This document shows, piece by piece, positions 14,887 through 22,925 of a DNA stretch of 64,000 nucleotides. The notes under the pieces are model-generated. The model was not told where the DNA came from. It was given only the letters and a program-made list of their open reading frames with translations, and ran no database searches. Position numbers and translations under genes: made by a program. This DNA comes from Hexactinellida sp. DTS-2022 (taxonomy: Eukaryota; Porifera; Hexactinellida), in contig JAPNXP010000003.1 in NCBI GenBank assembly GCA_028753945.1, positions 5,704,001 through 5,768,000 of the forward strand. The letters run 5' to 3'. Within the stretch, counting starts at the first letter, position 1. Every line of letters begins with the position of its first letter.

Positions 14887-17800
14887 CTTCTTCTTCTTGT
14901 TATTGATGTATCGTTATTATTACTGTTGTTGTTATTGTTATTGTTGTTGTTGTTGTTGTTTACAGGTGGGGATGGTCGCTTGGAAGCTGCGGCTCTACAC
15001 TCCCGAGTACCCCGGGGGGCGGGACATAATCCTGATATCTAACGACATAACATTCCAGATCGGTTCCTTCGGTCCCAAGGAGGACATCGTGTTCCAGCTG
15101 GCTTCCCAGCTGTCCAGGCGACTCTCGCTTCCCCGCGTCTACATTTCTGTTAACAGCGGAGCTAGGATAGGCCTGGCAGAGGAGGTTAAGAAGCTGTATA
15201 GAGTGGCATGGGTAGACCCTGGTGATCCGGATAAAGGGTACAAGTACCTGTATCTCACTAGCGGAGAGTTTGCAGAGGTGAGTATACACGTATTAGGATT
15301 GTTTGTTCGGGAGAGAATTAGATTATTCTCTTATTAATTCGTAATCTTGTAAATACCCTATCAGGCCTATCTAAAGTCAGGTCTGCTTATTTTAAACATT
15401 TTTCGTCTGCTTTATATGGAAATATTTTATTATAAACAAGCCCTTTGGTGACAAATACTGACAATTTAAGAACTTACATATAGTTTTGTATTAAATTGAA
15501 GTCGTTTTATGAAGTCTCATTATTAACACAATATTTCTCCCTATAAAATATAATAACCTGACTGTATGAGATTACTAACATACATGCAGTCGACAACCTT
15601 TAATCCAAATACCCGTTAATTCCAACTTTCACTAATTCGAACAAATTTATTTTTCCCTTCGAAGCCCCTCCCATACAATATCCGTTCCATAATTCGAAAT
15701 TCGTTAATTCGACCAAATTTATTTCCCTTGAGTGTTCGAATTAACGGATGTTGACTGTACAGTAGATGTCGGATATAAGCACACCAGTTTATGCCGGTTA
15801 TAAGCACATTAAGTGCAACTCCCAACTATGTGCTTATAACCGACATCCACTGTAATACAGTGCTACGATGAATACCTTTGCTGTATATATATATATATAT
15901 CCTTATTACGCTGCACTGTAGTTATCGAAGAAGGGCTCTGTTAAGGCTGAGCTAATAGAGGAGGGGGGGCAGAGCAGATACAGAATAACAGACATTATCG
16001 GGGAGAAGGACGGTCTGGGAGTTGAGAACCTTAGGGGGTCTGGCGCTATCGCTGGAGAGACAAGCCTAGCGTACGAAGAAGTAGTGACCATTAGTCTTGT
16101 GACCTGTCGAGCTATCGGCATAGGGGCGTACTTGGTGCGATTGGGACAGAGAGTTATTCAGGTTGAGGACTCGCATATAATTCTAACTGGGGCCGGGGCG
16201 CTTAACAAGGTGTTGGGAAGAGAGGTGTATCTGTCTAACTATCAGCTGGGGGGAACGCAGATAATGCATAATAACGGTGAGTAATTGGATGGATTTATAA
16301 GTACAGTTGAAACCGGTTTTTTCTAACCATTTCTTTTCAGATAAAAATAGTTAGTAAAACCGATAGTTAGAAAAAACCGATGAAAAATACTAGTAAAGTT
16401 GGAATTTTTTACAAAAGATTGCATTACCAATAGTTAGAATAAACCGATAAGTTAGAATAACCCGAGTTAGAATAAACCGGTTTCGACTGTACAGTAGTGG
16501 TCGCCAAGGATTTATCCAGGAGCGCGAGACGCTTCTTTTGGAGTATGATTTTTTTGAAAATTTTAATTAGGAGCGTGAAAATTTGGAATCTTCTCTTTAT
16601 ACTGCAACATTAATTTGTAATTTAAGCGTATGAAATTGCATTAGACCAGGATTAGGAGCGTATTTACAAATGGATTTATAATACACCGTGTTCGCCTATT
16701 AGCAATTGCTTTAATAGCAATTTATATTGCCTCTTAGCAAGTTATTATCCCGTTATATCGATGTCAATCCTTGTTTCCGACTATTTGAATGTGTCTACGC
16801 CCCTGTAATATCCTTTATAATGCAAACATTAATTTAGACTATATAATATAATATTCTTTATAGACTCATTAAAATAACATAATTCGTTTGAATTAGTGAC
16901 GGAAAATGTAGCGATGTTTTAACAGATTCCTTTTACATTGTGCTTCAATTTTGTTTTGATTGTTAGTTTCTTGGTGATTATATTAGCAAATAGCGAATAT
17001 AAACATTCAATATAATTGCCTGCAACAAAACTTCGATTTCAAAACAGAGAATTAACAGTGTTACTTTATTTTCAATTAAGAGGCAGAAACTGAATTTAGT
17101 ATAGAATTTAATATTAATTTATTGAACTACACTTATAATTAGTCAGCTCATAATTAAGTAACAATTAATAAATTTATCACCAATAATAATCTTTTTCTAT
17201 GGTTTTGCATTATGTATAAATTGGAAGGAAAATATTTACAATAACCACAATAACATTTGTCAAAAGGGTATTACCAATTATTAACAGTATTGGCTTTAAT
17301 AAAAACGACGATACATCTCTTCATGATAATCTCTGAGAAGCGGCTTGATTTTATCGTTAATTCGGATGAGATTTCGTTTCTTTCTACAATACTTAAAGGT
17401 TATTACGAATGTCACATACCCATAATTAAGGTTGAGCAAGAGTTGATATATTATTCCAATATATTTACTTGGGAGCTCTATAAAAGTGGCCCATGCCTTG
17501 TTAGTGAAATAGGATCGATTGAGGATAGAAATGTCCTGATTTAGAGCCGACACGTCAAAACTTATTGTCGACAAAATACTAAATATAAACGCAATACTAA
17601 CCAAGATTGTTGCTATTTTGAAATGAATACGAACATACTTCCTCGATATAATCTCCTTTATCCATAAATAGTTTAGCTTCTAATTCTCTGCTCTTCAAAA
17701 GTAAATAAAAACGTTTTGCGTAAATACAGTATGTAGTTAAGTCAATGATAGCGAACGCAGTTGCCATTGAAAAGTTTGTGGTTTTACGTATTGAAGCTAT

Positions 17801-20800
17801 GAAGTATTGTGGAATATAATCATCTGACTACAAACACCCAACCATTCACACATATACTGTATACGATTGGCCTCAATATCATGTATACTGTCCACCTAAA
17901 AATGGTGTGTTTATATGGGTGATGTAGATAAGCTAACCACAGGACTTTGAAAAATAGACAGAGAATAGGGAGATAGCAGAAAATTGAATAAATCTTTATT
18001 ATGTATACGGTATAATATAGTATGCTGTTTATACCAATCCATTTGAACTGAGCAAACCAGAAGTCTACGTTAAAGAAAAATTCGCTAAAATTCATAGAAA
18101 TCTCGTTCAAGAGGATTACAATGATGAAGTTTGAAATCATCGCTTTTATTTTCAAATTTTTAAGATGATTTTGATAGCTAGGATGCCAGAGTTGTGACAG
18201 ACTAATTTCCTTAATTTCACGATTCAGTTTATACCTCCTACGAATGTAATAAATGAGAACCGAGCAAGCAAGTACACAGAATGTGAGAATAGTAAAGAAT
18301 TGCAAGCACTGTGACTCTAAGTTTAAGTCTGTAATAGCAACTATCGATGTAGAATTCATTTTCTATCAATCTTGAGTGACGATGAAGTTGTACCATGTTT
18401 TCTAAAAATCTTTATAAATAGTTGCAAGATTCCATATTTCAAACAAATGCTAACAGTTCGCTGTTACCTCCTTGTACACTACATGTTAGCAAATTTGAAC
18501 TTTTTCTCAAAATTGATACATTTTCAGATGCACTTTACATAATTCACTTTTCATAATTATGCAATTACATTATCAATTCAGCGTCTATTATTCTGCCCAA
18601 GTATAATTGCTTATTTGTAATACTGCTGCTATCTTACTATATACTATTTGAATATTATAATACCTTCTGGTAAAATTCCTTCTACAACTACTGTATTTGA
18701 ATTACAATATTAATTTTGATAATAAAAGTACCAGAATTACAACATAGAAAGAAATGATAATAAGTTTGAAAAATCACATTTATTCCACTTAATTAAGACA
18801 AATATCCAAAAACTAGTGTTCCATTGTATACTTTTCAAGTTTGTAGCTTTTACCAGTTCCTCAATCAATTCTGGACAAACAGACAAAAAATATTTGTGAT
18901 TTAATATATAAGATACAGACAAACAAACAAACAAACAACAAACAACAAACAAACAACAAACAACAAACAAACAACAAACAACAAACAAACAAATAAACAA
19001 ACAAACAAACAAAAAACAGACAAACAAACAGACAACCAAGAACCAACCAACCAACCAACCAACCAACCAACCAACCAACAAACAAACAAACAAACAAACA
19101 AACAACAAATTAACAACAAATAAAAAACAAACGAACAGACAGCAATCTACTTTTAATTAACACTACGTATACGACTATACGTATAGCAATTTACTATATC
19201 CCTGACATAACAAGTATAACATACCGTACTATCTACAGGAGTGAGTCACCTGACGGTACCAGACGACTTCCACGGGGTGTCTGCTATTGTTAACTGGCTC
19301 TCCTACATTCCATCTGTCCGCTACGGTCCCCTCCCAGTCCTCCCCTCTACCGACCCAGTGGACCGAGAGGTGGCATTCGTGCCGTCTAGGAGTGCGTACG
19401 ACCCCAGGCTGATGCTGGCGGGGCGTGTACGCTCTGTGGAGGGAACTGAGGTGTGGGAGGGAGGGTTCTTCGATCGGGACTCCTGGACCGAGACACTCGG
19501 GGCCTGGGCACAGACCGTAGTGTGTGGGAGGGCTAGACTAGGGGGCGTACCCGTGGGGGTTATAGCTGTGGAGACGCGCACTGTAGAGTGCCACATTCCT
19601 GCAGACCCGGCCAACCTAGACTCAGAGTCAAGGGTTAGTTTGTAACTAATGTATTGTTATAGGCCATGCCAGTGGTTCTCAACTGGTGGTGTATTATTCT
19701 GTGATAAACTAACTTGAATTTATACTAATATTTATAAGATTATTTGTATATCTTATTACCAAAGCCACTTCATGTTATACAAAGGGTACTGTAGTATTAA
19801 AAGTTTGAGAATCACTGATATTATAGTATGTCATAAGCATAACTGTACTAAATTAAGCAATAATATATGTAGTTTATTGTACAATGGTAACACCTAACAG
19901 TTAACTACTCTGTATACCCGTTTCAGGTGGTTCAACAGGCCGGCATGGTGTGGTTCCCTGACTCAGCCTTCAAGACGGCACAATCGATAGAGGACTTCAA
20001 CAGAGAGGATCTCCCTCTCTTCATATTCGCTAATTGGAGAGGGTTCTCGGGGGGAATGAGAGGCCAGTTCTGTACAATTATACTTAAATAATAACTCGGT
20101 TTTAACGTACCTGGGTTAGTACGTACCACTATATTTTAACCAAGTTTATAAAGCAGTATGTATTTCTATGTAGGGTAAACTCGGTTAGTACGTACTTATT
20201 TTCCTTTCCCAAGGGGGTACGTTATAACCGAGTCCTACTGTATTTATACAGTATACTCCGCTTATTAAAGCCAACAGTTGATCGGGTCAACATTTCAGGG
20301 GATTTACGGAACGGATTTACGGAATTGGTTAGAAAAAACGGTTTCAAATGTAATTCGAACAAATTTATACGATTCCTGGAAACTAAATCTAGGCGCACAA
20401 AATATTGTCTGTATGAAAGTCTGTTTACTCTCTACCCTATAGACATGTACTGTACATGCTACTGTTTACTCTCTACCCTATAGACATGTACTGTACATGC
20501 TACTGTTTACTCTCTACCCTATAGACATGTACTGTACATGCTACTGTTACTATCTAACCCCTATAGACATGTACTGTACATGCTACTGTTACTCTCTGCC
20601 CTATAGACATAGACTGTATTCTTAACTACCTATCGTATTAATTCCTATTAACAGAGTCCACTGTACACATTACTGTTACTCTCTGCCCTATGCCTATAGA
20701 CATGTACGAAGAGGTGCTGAAGTACGGCTCTCTGATAGTGGACGCTCTTCGGAGCTACTCGCAACCTGTGTTCATATACCTGCCGCCTAACGGGGAGCTG

Positions 20801-22461
20801 AGGGGCGGGGCCTGGGTTGTGGTGGATCCGACCATCAACATAACTCAGATAGAAATGTTTGCAGACCCGGAGAGCAGGTTAATATTAATGCTACAGCGGT
20901 GCCACAGCAGCTTAATGGCAAGTCGCTTGATAATAGCGAACTTGCTAAGGGAAACAGAGTCAAATAAAAATTAATTATTAGATACAGTAATAGCAAGTCG
21001 CATTTTGCACGAAATTTGCTTGCTAATAGGCGAACTTGCTAAGAGAAACAAAATTAATATTAATGCTCGCTTGGAGACTTAAATTAACTTGCTAATAGAG
21101 CAATTGCTATTAGACGAATACCACTGTAATTATATGCGACTGAATTGCAATAAGAGACGGTTTTTAATGGAATTACTTATATATCGGCCAATACTACCTT
21201 TTCTAATTCAATTTGCCCCAAAGCGAGCATTTAATATTAATTACTATGTTCATCTAATTGCAAGTTCGCTTATTAGAGCGAATTTCGCGCAAAATGCAAC
21301 TCTATTAAATTAACTCTACTCACTGATTAAGTACAATTGCTATAGGCAGTAGAACTTCGTTAGTACGAACACGGTTAATACCAAAGTTGTTGTTTGTATA
21401 ACTCATTAAGAACAATTGCTATACATACATGTATATGTATTATGCTGTAGGGGTGGTGTGCTAGAGCCAGAGGGTATCGTGGCTATAAAGTACAGAGAGA
21501 AAGACGTGCTGGCCACTATAAACCGACTGGACAGTCTCTGTATAGACATCCTGAGAGAGTTAGAGGGCACAGAGCTCTCTCAGCCCGAGAGGAAGGAGCT
21601 GGAAAGCAAACTGTCGGACAGACAGACTCTGATGCTGCCCATGTACCATCAGGTGGCAGTGCAGTTCGCAGATCTGCACGATACGGCCGGACGCATGAAG
21701 GAGAAAGGAGTCATATCTGTGAGCAGTTATTATATGCTAGTGTCTATAGTAGACCCTGGCTAATGCGTACAAGGTGTTCTGATTCTAAATGTTATGTTCC
21801 GATTAGTGAATTCGTTAGGATTAGTGTAACTAACAGAATAAGAATTTTGGAAACGCTGGCCGCCAACAGAATTTGATTTTGAGCATTGTATATTAGGACC
21901 TTTCAAACGTTATGTAACGAAAATTCACGAGATTATACACTTCCATTTGACCATTTTGTAACACATCTGTCACAGATTGGTTAACCTTAACCAATCTGTG
22001 ACAACCAATTGATGCTAATTATAACTGCACATAACCAATCCCTTGGAAGCGTTACGTTCCATACCGTAATGATCAATAATAAGAGAGTGTGCTACCCGAA
22101 TCGGATAATTGACCGAGAAATACTGTAGTTTCGTGGTACTATGCCCCTTGTGTTAACAGCATTCCTATCGCAGGGTATCGTTGCCTGGCGTGGCTCGAGA
22201 GAGTTCTTCCACTGGCGACTGCTGCGGCGCCTGGAACAGCTGCGACTGACGAGAGAGCTGATGACGCAGGACACCAGTCTGCAGTTCCAGCAGAGCCAGG
22301 CCATGCTCCGGAGGTGGTACCTCGAGCAGAGGGCCGTGCCAGGGTCAGACAGAGAGGTGTATATGTGGATGCAGGGGGAGGGAAGCAAGGTTATAGCAGA
22401 TAATATGAGGAGAGTAGCGGAGGCAGCGATAGTTAGGAAGATAGGAAGGTATGTGTTATAA
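485..22461 (+). CDS. ACACA: Acetyl-CoA carboxylase (cytosolic multidomain type), 3' 24 exons, 5' end outside window
   Basis: Makes malonyl-CoA from acetyl-CoA, bicarbonate and ATP, the committed step of fatty-acid synthesis. Exons: 485-696, 1185-1505, 2072-2457, 2796-2971, 3478-3790, 5408-5687, 6350-6688, 7330-7496, 7906-8167, 8769-8966, 9413-9669, 10429-10570, 11595-11807, 12343-12480, 12818-13054, 13365-13566, 14047-14360, 14966-15277, 15922-16276, 19239-19633, 19927-20062, 20700-20877, 21451-21718, 22174-22461. All joins keep frame, giving about 2,028 residues; about 300 N-terminal residues of the animal enzyme lie upstream. Visible in order: ATP-grasp glycine loop ([10 protein letters not shown]), [22 protein letters not shown], biotin site EVMKM, the long central region, then carboxyltransferase motifs ([36 protein letters not shown]). 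Two introns appear to use GC donors (10571, 20063). The stop at 22459-22461 is followed by AATAAA at 22476. It ends about 35-40 residues earlier than the human enzyme, so a missed last exon is possible. Confidence 0.97.
697..1184. repeat. Intron with two degenerate short inverted-repeat elements
   Basis: About 777-865 resembles the GTTAGTACGAACACC family (TGACTCCGGTTGATACGAAT ... GGTCCCCTTGTGTTCG). About 908-1078 is a TTATAACGAAGTGC / TTCGTTATATCC element whose best copy is at 43499-43656. No coding potential beyond chance ORFs. Confidence 0.6.
1506..2071. repeat. Intron with two transposon copies and a 10-bp tandem array at the acceptor
   Basis: A GTAGTACCTCGTTAGTAGGG element (about 1530-1735) starts soon after the donor. 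About 1776-1930 is a diverged relative of the hAT-like element at 10638-10770 (TTTCATCCAAGC ... GCCTGGATGAAAC). From about 1979 to 2070 the unit CCTGTATAA is repeated, and the last copy supplies the acceptor (ATAACCTGTAG, exon starts 2072). Confidence 0.7.
2488..2790. repeat. 15-bp minisatellite filling a carboxylase intron
   Basis: About 20 copies of ATAACAGACATGTCY. The 15-bp length keeps all frames open on both strands, creating repetitive ORFs (ITDMS, NRHVY and similar) with no other support. The intron is only 2458-2795, so the array is nearly all of it. The last unit runs into the acceptor CTGTATAG at 2795. Confidence 0.95.
2972..3477. repeat. Intron with a hAT-like remnant
   Basis: About 3262-3390 is an inverted, degraded copy of the TCTCAACC...GGTTGGGAACCACTG element (best copy 43682-43786): CTTCCAACCTGGGTCCACAA on the left and GTTGGGAATCACTG on the right. 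The rest is AT-rich with no recognisable feature. Confidence 0.55.
3791..5407. other. 1.6-kb carboxylase intron
   Basis: Apart from the inverted arrays at 4376-5289, it holds a fragment (about 4030-4200) of the element also seen near 15360-15510, 26370-26515 and 58320-58510 (motifs TTGTTCACAATAAGCAG and AACTTACATAGAGTTTG). No genes seen. Confidence 0.55.
4376..5289. repeat. Large inverted pair of 43-44-bp tandem arrays inside an older transposon
   Basis: Left arm (about 4376-4688) is a tandem array built from GGAATAAGACCGAAT and a poly-A/TCAGTACT spacer. The right arm (about 4947-5289) is the same array in reverse orientation, separated by about 260 bp. The arms could form a hairpin of over 300 bp. 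The flanks (about 4235-4370 and 5300-5350) match the ends of the element seen whole at 10638-10770, so the arrays look inserted into, or expanded within, a copy of that family. Confidence 0.85.
5408..5687 (+). other. Biotin carboxyl carrier exon of acetyl-CoA carboxylase
   Basis: This 280-nt exon encodes the biotinyl domain. The sequence EIEVMKM is read at about 5544-5564, and the lysine codon at 5559-5561 is the residue that carries biotin in all known carboxylases. The flanking text (GKLLQYF before it, [20 protein letters not shown] after it) is the normal hammerhead fold, so nothing suggests loss of function. Confidence 0.95.
5688..6349. repeat. Intron with four kinds of short transposon
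   Basis: About 5705-5860: inverted element with CTTATAACCGG ends (family of 15760-15852). About 5870-6050: element with CCAGGAGCGCGAGACGCTCC at one end. About 6057-6120: deleted copy of the CGAATAAGCGCC element. 6158-6315: complete CAGTGGTGTTCGCC ... CCACTG element flanked by TA on both sides. Confidence 0.75.
6158..6315. mobile_element. 158-bp TA-flanked MITE (GTGTTCGCCTAATAGCAA family)
   Basis: Terminal inverted repeats begin CAGTGGTGTTCGCCTAATAG and end with the complement, ATTACTGGAACACCACTG. TA precedes and follows the element, as expected for Tc1/mariner-pogo target duplication. Other copies or fragments: about 6735-6914, 16685-16745, 20895-21122, 21210-21310, 27828-27965 and 52410-52500. 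No coding capacity. Confidence 0.8.
8200..8372. mobile_element. Short inverted-repeat element (GGAGCGCGAGACGCTCC family)
   Basis: Reads ACGCTCCTAATCCTCG at the left and AGGAGCGTCTCGCGCTCCTG at the right, with an internal CGCCTAAATCACA. It starts about 30 bp after the donor at 8168. Copies: 5870-6050, 16505-16676, about 47380-47530 and about 52530-52688, in both orientations. Confidence 0.7.
8520..8768. repeat. TTTG/TTAG microsatellite running to a carboxylase acceptor
   Basis: Low-complexity GTTAGTTTGTTT-type sequence fills the 3' part of the intron, directly before the acceptor at 8768. The leucine/cysteine-rich ORF through it is a by-product. Confidence 0.9.
9194..9348. mobile_element. 155-bp TA-flanked MITE (CTCGTTAGTACGAACAC family)
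   Basis: Ends CAGTAGTCTCGTTAGTAGG ... ACTAACGAGGTTCTACTG with TA on both sides. This is the commonest repeat in the window. Other copies or fragments: about 1530-1735, 10270-10390, 10821-10980, 13080-13320, 24514-24703, 41122-41250, 45788-45957, 45974-46063, 46535-46655, 48149-48330, 51970-52095, 52165-52320, 52975-53150, 60296-60455, 61001-61171 and 63551-63590. Termini and TA target resemble pogo/Tigger non-autonomous elements. Confidence 0.8.
9655..10110. repeat. 81-bp tandem array that repeats a 5' splice site
   Basis: The unit starts with the last exon bases plus donor of the carboxylase exon ending 9669 (GCTGATAA/GTTAGTTG) and continues with ACATACAGTAGATACC. Donor-like GT positions recur at 9670, 9767, 9848, 9929, 10009 and 10090. 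Only the first is joined to the open reading frame. Confidence 0.9.
10638..10770. mobile_element. 133-bp hAT-like MITE with perfect 8-bp target duplication
   Basis: Termini CAGGGTTTCATCCAGG and CCTGGATGAACCCTG are inverted repeats. The flanks are identical 8-mers AACTGAAT at 10630-10637 and 10771-10778. An 8-bp duplication and CAG...CTG ends are hallmarks of hAT elements. Related copies: about 1776-1930, and the ends of the composite at 4235-5350. Confidence 0.85.
10821..11594. repeat. MITE plus about 58-bp tandem array that repeats a 3' splice site
   Basis: 10821-10980 is a CTCGTTAGTACGAACACC element. From about 11090 to 11594 a unit containing TTGCCTTCTAGTTTGTATA and CACAATATAGTTTGTAT is repeated about seven times. 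The real acceptor (GCCTTGTAG/TTTGAGG, exon starts 11595) is the last member, so each upstream CCTTCTAG/TTTG is a near-copy of the junction. Confidence 0.85.
11808..12342. other. Carboxylase intron with short inverted-repeat elements
   Basis: About 11815-11890 is a GTGAACTCCCGTTATAAC element beginning within about 10 bp of the donor. About 11890-11955 resembles the CTTATAACCG family. About 12040-12295 has ends ACACCCTCGCTAATCCGAAC and CGGATTAGCGAGTGTGTAC, another pogo-type MITE. Confidence 0.6.
13080..13322. mobile_element. MITE of the CTCGTTAGTACGAACAC family in a carboxylase intron
   Basis: Begins AGTAGAGCCTCGTTAATACC, 25 bp after the donor at 13055, and ends ATAACGAGGTTCTACTATG. It contains an internal duplication of the GGCTTTGAAGGGGNCTGAAAT segment typical of longer family members. 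Confidence 0.75.
13567..14046. other. Carboxylase intron, no gene
   Basis: AT-rich. A short CAAA microsatellite with the tail AGACAAACAATAATCTA (about 13775-13815) resembles the repeats at about 18835-19145 and 60113-60275. About 13845-13925 has weak similarity to the TCCGAATA MITE ends. Nothing else recognised. Confidence 0.5.
14361..14965. repeat. GTT triplet arrays and a duplicated 137-bp block across one intron
   Basis: GTT repeats begin immediately after the donor (GTGAGTGTTGTT) and run up to the acceptor at 14965. A block of about 137 bp (TATCAGGGTTTCCCCACTTT ... AACACTGATTATTATTTGTTA) occurs at about 14394-14530 and again at about 14601-14735, with GTT tracts between. Poly-leucine ORFs here are artefacts. 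Confidence 0.93.
15278..15921. other. Carboxylase intron with three repeat elements
   Basis: About 15360-15510 is a fragment of the TCTGCTTAATATG / AACTTACATAGAGTTTGTA family. About 15590-15755 is an ACCCGTTAATTCCAACTTTC...GAATTAACGGATGTTGACTG inverted element. 15760-15852 is a 93-bp palindrome with GATGTCGGATATAAGCAC / GTGCTTATAACCGACATC arms, flanked by TA. A short TA microsatellite precedes the acceptor. Confidence 0.7.
16277..17290. other. 5' part of the longest carboxylase intron
   Basis: About 16305-16490 is an inverted-repeat element with AAACCGGTTTTTTCTAAC / GTTAGAATAAACCGGTTT arms, starting about 28 bp after the donor. 16505-16676 is a GGAGCGCGAGACGC element. About 16685-16745 is a piece of the TTCGCCTATTAGCAA family. 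16750-17290 is AT-rich with no recognised feature. Confidence 0.6.
17296..18359 (-). pseudogene. Decayed multi-pass membrane protein gene, paralog of the 56.7-58.0 kb gene
   Basis: Three pieces read on the minus strand: 18359-17820 starting at an ATG, then about 17790-17625 in another frame, then 17604-17296. Aligned to the 56.7-58.0 kb gene they follow the same order: hydrophobic helices, a shared RFYxxLKSRxxEA segment, then a TM7-like helix and the C-tail pattern IxPLxxxYHxxxY. The first piece stops at a TGA just after its fourth hydrophobic segment. A one-base excess (GAG-G-AAG) near 17625-17630 separates the second and third pieces. The intact relative reads through both points, so this copy looks inactive. 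It lies wholly inside a carboxylase intron on the opposite strand. Fast, unsampled splicing is the alternative explanation. Confidence 0.7.
18835..19145. repeat. Dispersed repeat with expanded CAAA microsatellite
   Basis: The left part (CCAGTTCCTCAATCAATT, TTGTGATTTAATATATAAGA) matches about 60113-60200. Both copies contain a CAAA tract and end near ACAGCAATCTA / AACAATCTAG. Here the tract has grown to about 200 bp with CAAC and CCAA variants. The FVCLFVC-type ORFs on the reverse strand come from this tract. Confidence 0.8.
20409..20699. repeat. About 41-bp tandem array repeating a 3' splice site and exon start
   Basis: Units contain CTCTACCCTATAG/ACATGTAC followed by TGTACATGCTACTG. The real acceptor, CCTATAG/ACATGTACGAAG (exon starts 20700), is the final member. 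Decoy AG positions fall near 20442, 20483, 20524, 20574 and 20605. Using a 41-bp decoy would add an in-frame TAG after about 13 codons. Confidence 0.93.
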
Positions 22462-22925
22462 TCATCTTGTATATAAATAAATTGTAAATGTTTTTTTGTT
22501 TGTTTGTTTGTTTGTTCTGGATTGATTGGGGAACTGGTATAGTAAGAGCTACAGACTTGGAATTTGGCAGGGGGGGTATAAATATTGTATCTGAAACAAG
22601 TTATAATAATATCTAAGAAAAATATTCATTTCCCATAATATAATCAACTTGTGTATGAGGCCTCCAACGGGGAGAAGGATTACGAATGTGACAGACCATG
22701 CTTCTTATTACAAATAGCAAAAACGTGACATAGGGAGAGGGGATGAATGAATTTCGTTAATTTTTCGTTACATTTCACTATATTTAAATACAACCGGCAT
22801 ATCATTTGAAAGGGTATTTGCTTTGAATACAAGCGAGGGCCGCAGGCCCGAGTGCAAGTTGTAAAAAAGCGCGTATCACGGACGAGCAGCTAGCAGCTTA
22901 TTATAATAATTTACAGTATCACACA
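22462..22925. other. Carboxylase 3' flank / convergent intergenic gap
   Basis: Holds the carboxylase AATAAA signal at 22476, a short TTTG tract (about 22490-22516), then AT-rich sequence. The downstream gene is on the opposite strand, so the two 3' ends converge here. No coding sequence recognised. Confidence 0.6.

Larger units (their letters stand above)
14966..21718 (+). other. Carboxyltransferase domain exons of acetyl-CoA carboxylase
   Basis: Exons 14966-15277, 15922-16276, 19239-19633, 19927-20062, 20700-20877 and 21451-21718 encode the carboxyltransferase half. The oxyanion-hole and CoA-binding stretches ([53 protein letters not shown]) are intact and collinear with animal enzymes. The 2,962-bp intron between the second and third of these exons hosts a reverse-strand pseudogene. 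Confidence 0.93.

Noticed and set aside
14756-15337. 193-codon ORF with a leucine/cysteine-rich start
   Set aside because: The first half is a GTT microsatellite in an intron; only 14966-15277 is a real carboxylase exon.
18737-19119. Three reverse ORFs rich in FVCL
   Set aside because: Translation of a CAAA/CAAC microsatellite in three frames.
22462-22925. A last carboxylase exon beyond 22461
   Set aside because: No acceptor followed by sequence resembling the animal C terminus was found, and a poly(A) signal follows the stop; not excluded, but unsupported.
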